A stretch of 8,194 nucleotides of DNA from an uncultured Collinsella sp. GTDB taxonomy: Bacteria > Actinomycetota > Coriobacteriia > Coriobacteriales > Coriobacteriaceae. Under the pieces are notes generated by a model, which saw nothing but the letters and a program-made list of their open reading frames with translations, was not told the DNA's origin and did no database searches. The translations under genes and the position numbers were made by a program. The stretch is from positions 1 through 8,194 of the forward strand of contig URMR01000081.1 of NCBI GenBank assembly GCA_900548935.1. The letters are read 5' to 3'. Below are positions 1 through 5,231 of this stretch, piece after piece. How positions within the stretch are numbered: position 1 is the stretch's first letter; the number at the start of each line of letters is the position of its first letter.

Positions 1-1
1 C

Positions 2-529
2 GGCGGTCAGGCCTCCAAGGCCTCGAACCTGGGCCAGGTTGCTCAGTTCGCCGCTGCCGGTAAGGTGACCAAGAAGAAGTCCCTGGCCGAGATTGCCATG
101 AGCTACGGCTACGTCTACGTGGCGCAGGTCGCCATGGGCGCCAACCCGGCTCAGACCCTCAAGGCCATCCACGAGGCCGAGGCCTACGACGGTCCGTCCC
201 TCATCATCGGCTACAGCCCCTGCGAGATGCACTCCATCAAGAAGGGCGGCATGCAGAACTGCCAGGCCGAGATGAAGAAGGCTGTCGAGTGCGGTTACTG
301 GAACCTCTTCCGCTTCAACCCCGAGGCTGCTGCCGGCAAGAAGTTCTCGCTCGATTCCAAGGAGCCCGCGGGCGGTTATCAGGAGTTCCTGATGAACGAG
401 GCCCGTTACGCTTCGCTGACGCGTTCCTTCCCCGAGCGCGCCGAGGAGCTCTTCAAGGAGAACGAGCAGGCCGCTATGGACCGCTACGCTCACCTGCTGA
501 AGCTCAAGACGGTGTACAACGAGGCCTAG
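2..529 (+). CDS. nifJ: Pyruvate:ferredoxin (flavodoxin) oxidoreductase, C-terminal part (5' end outside window)
   Basis: PFOR oxidatively decarboxylates pyruvate with CoA to acetyl-CoA and CO2, passing electrons to ferredoxin or flavodoxin in the cytoplasm of anaerobes. The frame is open from base 2, giving the last 175 residues of a protein that is normally about 1,180 residues long. The GTG at 65 is internal, because conserved sequence (GGQASKASNLGQVAQFAAAG) precedes it in frame. Visible landmarks are the AMSYGYVYVAQVAMGANPAQ stretch of the TPP-binding domain, then LIIGYSPCEMHSIKKG. By family knowledge the Cys in SPC corresponds to the fourth ligand of the proximal 4Fe-4S cluster. The tail (LLKLKTVYNEA) resembles the normal C-terminus, so the 3' end looks intact. 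A strong terminator follows 52 bases later, so this gene ends its transcription unit. The symbol could equally be por; the family assignment is secure. Confidence 0.95.
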   Translation, partial: GGQASKASNLGQVAQFAAAGKVTKKKSLAEIAMSYGYVYVAQVAMGANPAQTLKAIHEAEAYDGPSLIIGYSPCEMHSIKKGGMQNCQAEMKKAVECGYWNLFRFNPEAAAGKKFSLDSKEPAGGYQEFLMNEARYASLTRSFPERAEELFKENEQAAMDRYAHLLKLKTVYNEA

Positions 530-580
530 GTCTCCCACCGCAGGATCTGAGGGCTGACCTTCGCGGACGTCCTCGGACAT

Positions 581-623
581 GAAAGAACCCCCGCTGCGCA
601 CTACGTGCGGCGGGGGTTCTTTC
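581..623 (+). terminator. Intrinsic terminator of the PFOR gene
   Basis: A perfect 14-bp stem pairs 581-594 with 610-623 (GAAAGAACCCCCGC against its complement). It is extended by an inner 5-bp stem, 597-601 with 605-609, closed by a 3-base loop. The right arm ends in TTCTTTC and so carries the U-rich part itself. It lies 52 bases after the PFOR stop codon. The A-rich left flank means it could also work from the other strand. Confidence 0.9.
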
Positions 624-717
624 GTCCTGCGGAGTGCGCCGGAAAGGTAGGTTGCCCTCGGGCCTGTGTCACCTCGGCGCTATCGTACGGGCAATATAGA
701 TCTGAATTAAAGATGGT

Positions 718-746
718 GCGCGGCCTTTTGGCCGCGCTTTTGTTTT
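718..746 (+). terminator. Second terminator-like hairpin with no gene directly upstream
   Basis: GCGCGGCC (718-725), a TTTT loop, GGCCGCGC (730-737) and the T-rich tail TTTTGTTTT form a textbook rho-independent terminator on the + strand. The stretch 624-717 between it and the PFOR terminator has no convincing coding frame. A 6-bp inverted repeat, TTGCCC (652-657) and GGGCAA (689-694), precedes it. It may be a backup terminator for the PFOR transcript or the 3' end of a short unannotated RNA. The sequence alone does not decide. Confidence 0.75.
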
Positions 747-769
747 GCTTCGCGCAATGTGGGGGTGGT

Positions 770-982
770 GGCGACGTGCATTTTTGCGAGTATTCTGCAA
801 TCAAAGGCCCTTGCATACCGACCTCGGGCGAAAAATCGGGATTTATCGATGTTTTCTACGAATGATGGGCGGGGTAATGGGCTGACAGCGTTTGATTTGC
901 AGGGATATTCGCAGTCTTTGGCATGTATCGTGGCGGTCGAAGCTGTCTGGCATGCTGAATACTCCCAAAAATGCACGGCGCC
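770..982. repeat. ~213-bp intergenic element with 30-bp terminal inverted repeats (MITE-like)
   Basis: The left arm at 770-799 and the right arm at 953-982 are inverted copies matching at 27 of 30 positions. The core is CGTGCATTTTTG followed by GAGTATTC. The roughly 150-base interior is somewhat AT-richer than the flanking genes and contains no frame resembling a known protein. Short open frames cross it on both strands, but they run through the arms and have no recognisable ribosome binding sites. No transposase is present and I could not see a clear target-site duplication. The organisation fits a small non-autonomous mobile element or a REP/BIME-like palindromic repeat. Whether it recurs in the genome cannot be seen here. 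Confidence 0.6.
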
Positions 983-1007
983 TTGAGGGGGACCTTCGCG
1001 ACAAAGG

Positions 1008-1046
1008 AAACCGCCCCGTCGAAGTATGCATTCGACGGGGCGGTTT
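1008..1046 (-). terminator. Terminator of lemA
   Basis: A perfect 16-bp inverted repeat pairs 1008-1023 with 1031-1046 (AAACCGCCCCGTCGAA against its complement) around a 7-base loop. Read on the minus strand it lies 36 bases after the lemA stop codon, and the U-rich sequence TTTCCTTTGT follows the GC stem. The symmetrical A/T flanks could let it act on both strands, which would insulate lemA from anything arriving from the left. Confidence 0.88.
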
Positions 1047-1082
1047 ATGCATATAGCCGATTAAAGATACGCTGCGGATCTG

Positions 1083-1634
1083 TTAGAACTTGACGGTCGG
1101 TGCTTGGCGGGCGGCCTCAGCTGCCTCGAAGCCCTGACGCTCCTTAAACTGGAAGATGCCGGCAAAGATAACAGCCGGGAACGTCTGGATGGCGTTGTTG
1201 TAGCTGAGCACGCAATCGTTGTAGCTCTGGCGTGCGTAGCTCACTTTGTTCTCGGTGTCTTCGAGCGTAGCCTGGAGCTGCGTAAAGTTGGTGTTTGCCT
1301 TAAGGTCGGGGTAGGCCTCGGCCACGGCAAAGAGTTGGCGCAGCGCACCGGTCAGCACGTTGTCGGCTTCCATCTTGGCCTCGGGGGTGGTGGCGCTCAC
1401 GGCGGCGTTGCGCGCGTTGACCACGGCGGCGAGCGTGTCCTGCTCGTGCTTGGCGTAGCCCTTGACGGTCTCGACCAAGTTAGGGATCAGGTCGTTGCGG
1501 CGCTGCAGCTGCGTGTCGATGTTCTGCCAGGCGTTATCGATGCGATTGCGCTTGGTGACCATGTTGTTGTAGATGCCGGCGATGGCGCTGACGATCACAA
1601 CGACAACAACGATACCGATGATGACGGGAAGCAT
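1083..1634 (-). CDS. lemA: LemA family membrane-anchored protein
   Basis: The product is 183 residues, close to the usual ~185 for LemA proteins. Residues 1-22 form one hydrophobic segment (MLPVIIGIVVVVVIVSAIAG), predicted as an N-terminal membrane anchor with the rest forming a helical bundle. The family hallmarks are all present in order: YNNMVTKRNRIDNAWQNIDT, LQRRNDLIPNLVETVKGYA, the alanine-rich middle, and YNDCVLSYNNAIQTFPAVIF near the C-terminus. The biochemical role of LemA is poorly defined. It is often found beside HtpX-like proteases or TPM-domain proteins, and neither is next to it here. The frame stays open upstream to about 1805, but the ATG at 1634 is chosen because GGAG lies 5-6 bases before it and the family begins at this hydrophobic stretch. 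The gene is monocistronic, bounded by its own terminator and a divergent regulator. Confidence 0.93.
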   Translation of the reverse strand: MLPVIIGIVVVVVIVSAIAGIYNNMVTKRNRIDNAWQNIDTQLQRRNDLIPNLVETVKGYAKHEQDTLAAVVNARNAAVSATTPEAKMEADNVLTGALRQLFAVAEAYPDLKANTNFTQLQATLEDTENKVSYARQSYNDCVLSYNNAIQTFPAVIFAGIFQFKERQGFEAAEAARQAPTVKF

Positions 1635-1695
1635 GATGTCTCCGTTTCGAATGACAGCGGCGTTTTGCGCCGGCTGCCGTTGGTGTAACGCTACT

Positions 1696-1724
1696 AGTAT
1701 ACCCGCAACCTTTGGCGATACCGA
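1696..1724 (-). promoter_or_regulatory. Possible lemA promoter
   Basis: On the minus strand a TATACT hexamer (1701-1696) lies about 62 bases before the lemA start codon. At 17-bp spacing the -35 position reads TCGGTA (1724-1719), a weak match. The -10 is good but the -35 is poor. A small palindrome (TACCG/CGGTA, 1719-1735) overlaps the -35 position and could be an operator. Confidence 0.35.
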
Positions 1725-1767
1725 ACTTTCCGGTAAGCGTTGTGTTTCAACCAGGGAGGGGGCGCCA

Positions 1768-1796
1768 ATAACGAACGGGTGGTACAGGTGTAAGAT
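1768..1796 (+). promoter_or_regulatory. Possible promoter of the TetR-type regulator
   Basis: TAAGAT (1791-1796) is identical to the -10 hexamer of the SRP RNA promoter in this same window and is followed by the same AT. The -35 at 17-bp spacing is ATAACG, matching only three of six consensus bases. Transcription would begin near 1803, about 40 bases before the preferred start codon. Confidence 0.35.
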
Positions 1797-1845
1797 ATGC
1801 GACACATTAAGGAATGCTGTTTACGCCTTGAGGATGGCGATATGG

Positions 1846-2430
1846 ATGGACCTTCGCATCAAGAAAACCTATCGTGCCCTGTTCGATGCTTTTACCGAGC
1901 TCTTGGAAGAGCATCGGTTTGAGGATTTGACGGTTGCCATGCTTTGCGACCGGGCCCTGATTCGCCGCACGACGTTCTATAAGCATTTTCGCGATAAAAA
2001 CGATTATTTTGCCTTCTATATCGATGAGCTTATGACGGGCTTGCCGCAAAACCGGACCGATGCGGCGGACGCGGAGTCGCTTGCGGACGTGCAGGCGCTT
2101 CGCCATGAGGTCTTTGACGATGCCATGAATATGATTCTGGCGCATGAGCAGCTCATGGATAATATTTTGGCGAGCAGCATGTCGGGCATGCTGACCGGCA
2201 TGATTTGCGACCGCATCGCGCGTTCCGTCCGCGAGCGTGTGATGAGCTCGCTTGCCGAAGATGCTCTGGCGCCCGTTTCGCTCGAGACGACATCGGAGTT
2301 TATCGCCGGTGGCATTATTCGGCTGTTCACAAATTGGTGGGAATCGGGTCACGATCTTGAGCGTCGACCCGAGATGGCCGACGTGGTCGATGCGCTGTTC
2401 GAGCGAACCATGACGCCGGTACATCACTAG
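1846..2430 (+). CDS. TetR/AcrR-type transcriptional regulator
   Basis: The product is a 194-residue protein whose first ~50 residues are a TetR-type DNA-binding domain. It begins MDLRIKKTYRALFDAFTELL. The helix-turn-helix then follows at about residues 27-48 (FEDLTVAMLCDRALIRRTTFYKHF), with the family's signature TTFYKHF recognition helix. The remainder is helical and ligand-binding-like, as in TetR regulators of the low-GC/Coriobacteria type; no ligand can be inferred. The ATG at 1846 is preferred because this family typically opens with MDLRI. The in-frame ATG at 1834 abuts GAGG and has no usable spacing, although GAGG to 1846 (12 bases) is also long, so the start is uncertain by four codons. 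It is divergent from lemA, so it may control itself and lemA. No drug pump or enzyme operon is directly adjacent; the ABC exporter starts 2.8 kb downstream. Confidence 0.88.
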   Translation: MDLRIKKTYRALFDAFTELLEEHRFEDLTVAMLCDRALIRRTTFYKHFRDKNDYFAFYIDELMTGLPQNRTDAADAESLADVQALRHEVFDDAMNMILAHEQLMDNILASSMSGMLTGMICDRIARSVRERVMSSLAEDALAPVSLETTSEFIAGGIIRLFTNWWESGHDLERRPEMADVVDALFERTMTPVHH

Positions 2431-2433
2431 AAG

Positions 2434-2523
2434 TGGCGGAGAGAGGGGGATTCGAACCCCCGGAACGCTCTCGCGCTCAACGGTTTTCAAGACCGCCGCA
2501 TTCAACCGCTCTGCCATCTCTCC
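2434..2523 (-). tRNA. tRNA-Ser, anticodon UGA, CCA encoded
   Basis: On the minus strand the gene starts GGAGAGATGGCAGAGCGGTT and ends in TCTCTCC-G-CCA. The 7-bp acceptor stem (GGAGAGA with TCTCTCC) is perfect. The anticodon loop CTTGAAA gives anticodon TGA, which reads UCA serine codons. A long variable arm (GAGCGCGAGAGCGTTC) marks it as a class II serine tRNA, and the T arm is GGGGGTTCGAATCCCCC. Length is 90 bases with the encoded CCA. The 3' end is only three bases from the convergent TetR stop codon. The 51-bp gap to the deaminase-kinase gene must hold promoters in both directions; a TATCAT hexamer (2539-2534, minus) is a candidate -10 for the tRNA. Confidence 0.97.
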
Positions 2524-2574
2524 GTGAGTCGTAATGATAGCATCGTTTTGAATTTGCAACAGGGAAGGCGAACG

Positions 2575-4356
2575 ATGACGATCACCGAAATCGATGAGAA
2601 GTTCATGCGCGAGGCGCTGGCGGAGGCGCACGCCGCCGCTGCGGTGGGCGAGGTGCCCATCGGAGCCGTAGTGGTGCGCGACGGCGAGATCGTCGCGAGA
2701 GCACACAATCGGCGCGAGCTCGATCAGGACCCTTCGGCGCATGCCGAGTTTGCGGCCGTGTGCGCCGCTGCCCAGGCGCTTGGTCGCTGGCGCCTTTCCG
2801 ATTGCACGGTCTACGTGACGCTCGAGCCCTGCTGTATGTGCGCGGGGCTTATGGTTAACGCGCGCGTGGGGCGTTGCGTGTATGGCGCGACCGATGCCAA
2901 GGCGGGCGCGCTGGGCTCGCTGTACGACCTCAATGCCGATTCGCGTCTGAATCATCGGTTTAACGTAAATGCCGGCGTGCTGGCGGATGAGTGTCGTGAG
3001 GTGTTGAGCGGCTATTTTAGTGGGCTGCGTGACACCGATGGTGCTGTGTGCGGCTGTGGATCTGATCTTGAGGCGCATACCGCTCATGCCGAGGCGCTCG
3101 CTGGTGCTGGAGATATTGCCGTTGAGGCGGTCGATTTTGGTGTCGCTTGCCGCCGGCCCCGTCGTGTGCTGTTGGCGATCGACTCCTTTAAGGGCAGCGT
3201 TTCGAGTGCACAGGCGGAGTCGGCGGTTGCCGAAGGTGTGCGCCGCGTGTGGCCCGATGCCCAGGTGGCCGCATTGCCGCTGGCAGATGGTGGCGAGGGA
3301 ACGCTCGACGCCATCGCCGCGCGCGGTGGCGAGCTCTCAACCTGCGAGGTTGCAGGCCCCTTAGGCGATCGCGTGTCTGCCCGGATGCTGGTGGACGGCG
3401 AGCACAAGTCGGCCGTAATCGAGATGGCCGAGGCGGCGGGTATTGGGTATTCGCCTTGCACGGAGTCGGCGGCGTTGGCGGCCACAACCTATGGCGTGGG
3501 CGAGCTCATGCTTCGCGCGGTCCGTGCGGGGGCAAAGACCATCTATATTGGCTTGGGCGGCAGTGCCACCAACGATGGTGGCGCCGGCATGCTGCAGGCG
3601 CTGGGCGCCCACCTTGTCGATGAGTGTGGCCGCAATATCGCTCCCGGTCTCGCAGGACTTGAACACGTGACGAGTATCGATTTGGCACCGGCGCTTCGGG
3701 CACTGAGCGGTGCGCGCGTTGTCGTGCTTTCCGATGTCGAGAATCCGCTCGTGGGGCGTCGAGGCGCACTGGCGGTGTTTGGCGGGCAGAAGGGTCTGCC
3801 GACGGATGACGCCGAGGTGCTGCGCAGGTACGACAACTGGATGGTCGGCTACGGCCGCCTGCTCGATGCGGCGATTACCGGGGTGCGGGCTCAGGGGTTG
3901 CTGCGCGTGCCCGAGGGCGCACGGACATTTGGCTCGGTGCTCGGCGTGCCCGGTGCCGGTGCCGCGGGCGGCCTGGGCGCCGCGTTGTTGGCACTTGGTG
4001 CCGAGTTGCGTTCGGGTGTGGAGACGGTGCTCGATCTGATTGGGTTTGACGAACGCGTGCGCGATGCCGACCTGGTCATAACGGGCGAGGGCAACATGGA
4101 TGAGCAGTCCGCCGCTGGAAAGGCACCGGTGGGCGTGACCCGTCGTGCGAAGCGATATGGCAAGCCGGTGGTCGCCGTCGTGGGCGGTCGTGCTGACAAC
4201 CTGGATGCGGTGTATGGGCAGGGTGTCGACTTGGTTCTGCCGGTTTGCCGCAGACCCATGCCCCTTGACCAAGCGCTCGACCCCCAGGAAGCCACAACCA
4301 ACCTCATCTGCGCCGGTGAAGCCGCCGCTCGATCCTACGACCTCGCCCGCCTCTAA
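2575..4356 (+). CDS. Fusion protein: TadA-type tRNA adenosine deaminase plus class-II glycerate kinase
   Basis: The product is one 593-residue frame with two complete enzymes. Residues 1-152 are a TadA-type deaminase, which makes inosine at the wobble base of tRNA-Arg(ACG). It shows the zinc site H56-A-E58 with catalytic Glu58, PCCMC with Cys86 and Cys89, and the TadA-typical GALGSLYDL and LNHRFNV. Residues 153-196 are a linker without recognised features. Residues 197-593 are a full glycerate kinase of the GlxK/GarK family, which phosphorylates glycerate with ATP. It shows AIDSFKGSVSSAQ, PLADGGEGTLDAI, GLGGSATNDGGAGMLQALG, SDVENPLVGRRGA, FGGQKG, GAAGGLGAA and VITGEGNMDEQSAAGKAPVG. The ATG at 2575 follows AGGGAAGG at good spacing. 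A possible internal GTG start at 3166 lacks a Shine-Dalgarno, so separate translation of the kinase looks unlikely. Each domain is of normal length; the fusion itself is the oddity. Domain calls are firm, but joint function is unknown. Confidence 0.93.
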   Translation: MTITEIDEKFMREALAEAHAAAAVGEVPIGAVVVRDGEIVARAHNRRELDQDPSAHAEFAAVCAAAQALGRWRLSDCTVYVTLEPCCMCAGLMVNARVGRCVYGATDAKAGALGSLYDLNADSRLNHRFNVNAGVLADECREVLSGYFSGLRDTDGAVCGCGSDLEAHTAHAEALAGAGDIAVEAVDFGVACRRPRRVLLAIDSFKGSVSSAQAESAVAEGVRRVWPDAQVAALPLADGGEGTLDAIAARGGELSTCEVAGPLGDRVSARMLVDGEHKSAVIEMAEAAGIGYSPCTESAALAATTYGVGELMLRAVRAGAKTIYIGLGGSATNDGGAGMLQALGAHLVDECGRNIAPGLAGLEHVTSIDLAPALRALSGARVVVLSDVENPLVGRRGALAVFGGQKGLPTDDAEVLRRYDNWMVGYGRLLDAAITGVRAQGLLRVPEGARTFGSVLGVPGAGAAGGLGAALLALGAELRSGVETVLDLIGFDERVRDADLVITGEGNMDEQSAAGKAPVGVTRRAKRYGKPVVAVVGGRADNLDAVYGQGVDLVLPVCRRPMPLDQALDPQEATTNLICAGEAAARSYDLARL

Positions 4357-4373
4357 AACCCATCTCCCTATAA

Positions 4374-4438
4374 GTTGCGGTGGAATAGTTCCTGTTTGGC
4401 GACTCAGGCAGCAAAAACAGGAACTATTCCACCGCAAC
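4374..4438. repeat. Perfect 24-bp inverted repeat (hairpin) after the fusion gene
   Basis: The arms 4374-4397 and 4415-4438 are exact inverted copies (left arm begins GTTGCGGTGGAATAGTTCCT) separated by 17 bases. It lies 17 bases after the stop codon of the deaminase-kinase gene, so it probably forms a strong hairpin at the 3' end of that mRNA. No T-run follows on either strand, so it is not a standard intrinsic terminator. It could protect or terminate the transcript, or be a dispersed palindromic repeat. Confidence 0.8.
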
Positions 4439-4504
4439 ATCAGAATGGCCATCCGAGGCTGGCCGCCTTGGGCCTTGGATCGGACCGTCCGCCATGAAAT
4501 GCGG

Positions 4505-4636
4505 CCATCTACTACGTTTAGCCGGGCACCCTCGACCATCCCGGAATATGCGAAAACAAAACCGCAGGTAGACGGCTTGCCGATTTTCGAAAAAGCTGGC
4601 TATGGTTGGCTCCTACGGCTTAAACGTAGTAGATGG
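4505..4636. repeat. 132-bp element with perfect 16-bp terminal inverted repeats
   Basis: CCATCTACTACGTTTA (4505-4520) and its exact reverse complement (4621-4636) bracket a 100-base interior. Beyond the 16 bp the arms continue imperfectly inwards (GCCG, offset by one base) and outwards (GCGG against GGGC). No coding potential is evident inside. The arrangement of short ends around a non-coding core suggests a MITE-like or REP-like element. No target duplication was identified. Confidence 0.6.
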
Positions 4637-4669
4637 GCCCCTTTCGTGGCACAGCGTCAGACCAGTCTT

Positions 4670-4738
4670 TTTGGGACGGGGCTTATTTGACTACTTGTCG
4701 ATCTGATTGCCCAAATAGTCAAAAAGCCCCGTCCCAAA
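4670..4738. repeat. Long hairpin with ~28-base arms just upstream of the SRP RNA promoter
   Basis: 4670-4697 pairs with 4712-4738 with one bulged A (4685) and one mismatch (4694/4715), around a 14-base loop. The core arm is TTTGGGACGGGGCTT. It ends ten bases before the SRP RNA -35 hexamer. Neither strand shows a T-run directly after the stem, so terminator function is unproven, though it could stop readthrough into the SRP RNA gene. It is unrelated in sequence to the two inverted repeats on its left. Confidence 0.75.
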
Positions 4739-4747
4739 TTAGCTACC

Positions 4748-4776
4748 TTGCCCCATCGGGCGGGAGCGGGTAAGAT
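4748..4776 (+). promoter_or_regulatory. Promoter of the SRP RNA gene
   Basis: TTGCCC (4748-4753), a 17-bp spacer and TAAGAT (4771-4776) form a good housekeeping-type promoter. The predicted start at about 4783 coincides with the first base of the outer SRP RNA stem, which supports both calls. Confidence 0.75.
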
Positions 4777-4782
4777 ATACCG

Positions 4783-4906
4783 AGCGCCTAGCGCGTTCGA
4801 TGGGTTCGGATGACGACATGTTCCGAATCTGGTCAGGTCCGGAAGGAAGCAGCCATAAGGAGCCTCTGTCGGGCATCCGGATCCATCGAGCGCACGGGCG
4901 CTTTTT
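4783..4906 (+). ncRNA. ffs: Signal recognition particle RNA (4.5S type, small bacterial SRP RNA)
   Basis: SRP RNA binds the Ffh protein and helps target ribosomes making membrane and secreted proteins to the membrane. The diagnostic apical domain is present at 4831-4854: GGTCAGGTCC, a GGAA tetraloop, then GGAAGCAGCC. Below it a continuous helix of 20 pairs with a few G-U pairs joins 4793-4812 to 4874-4893, with CGAC/GTCG (4814-4817, 4868-4871) above. An outer AGCGCC/GGCGCT pairing (4783-4788, 4897-4902) followed by TTTTT (4902-4906) probably doubles as the terminator. The mature RNA is likely about 100 nt after trimming. There is no Alu domain, so this is the short form. The ends are estimates to within a few bases. 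Confidence 0.93.
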
Positions 4907-5158
4907 GGTGCCGCGGCATGGCCCGGTCGGCGGCGAGGCATTTGGTGTCTCGCTGGTCCTCGGCTTCGCCTGCGGGATCGCTCGACTACCAAACGCCCTG
5001 CCGGCACTCGCGGGTAGCCGACCAAAACCGCCTGAAGGGTCACATTTATCTGATAATTGAATCCTTGGCGTTATGCCGCTCGCTGGCGTTGCCATAACAT
5101 CGGCTGCTACGTGCCTTGGGCGCTAGTGACCGTTGCCCTTACATCTGTAACGAGTTGC
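4907..5158. other. Non-coding gap between the SRP RNA and the ABC transporter operon
   Basis: I see no supportable gene here; the open frames that cross it lack family resemblance and ribosome binding sites. Weak structure is visible. GGTCGGC (4925-4931) can pair with GCCGACC (5017-5023). Inside that, GC-TTTGGT (4938-4946) can pair with ACCAAA-GC (4988-4996) with one mismatch. A separate GTTATG/CATAAC inverted repeat sits at 5070-5075 and 5093-5098. These could form a leader or a small structured RNA, but none matches an RNA family I recognise. Confidence 0.4.
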
Positions 5159-5187
5159 TTACGCATCCCCAGGGCTCTCCGTACTAT
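5159..5187 (+). promoter_or_regulatory. Possible promoter of the ABC exporter operon
   Basis: TTACGC (5159-5164), a 17-bp spacer and TACTAT (5182-5187) precede the first ABC gene. Transcription would start near 5194, giving a leader of about 38 bases that includes the AGGGAG ribosome binding site. The -10 is good and the -35 moderate. Confidence 0.45.
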
Positions 5188-5231
5188 CATGAATCAGATT
5201 GAAGAGAGATGATGGTAGGGAGCGCCTTAAT

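Noticed and set aside
605..986. Several short open frames on both strands between PFOR and lemA
   Set aside because: They run through terminators and through both arms of the inverted-repeat element and have no ribosome binding sites or family resemblance.
1104..1688. A 194-codon open frame on the plus strand
   Set aside because: It is the antisense shadow of lemA, whose product is clearly recognisable on the other strand.
1635..1805. N-terminal extension of LemA upstream of the ATG at 1634
   Set aside because: The extra residues are not LemA-like, the ribosome binding site sits before 1634, and the membrane anchor starts there.
1807..3087. A 426-codon open frame on the minus strand
   Set aside because: It runs antisense through the TetR-type gene, straight through tRNA-Ser and into tadA. 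The middle is simply translated tRNA, so it is not a gene.
4145..4690. A 181-codon plus-strand frame overlapping the end of the kinase and the repeats
   Set aside because: It is out of frame with the kinase and crosses the hairpins; the translation has no recognisable domain.
4374..4740. Possible CRISPR array in the repeat-rich gap
   Set aside because: The three structures are palindromes of different sequence, not direct repeats with regular spacers.
4657..5097. Small open frames over and around the SRP RNA
   Set aside because: They overlap a clear structural RNA and its promoter and show no protein family signal.
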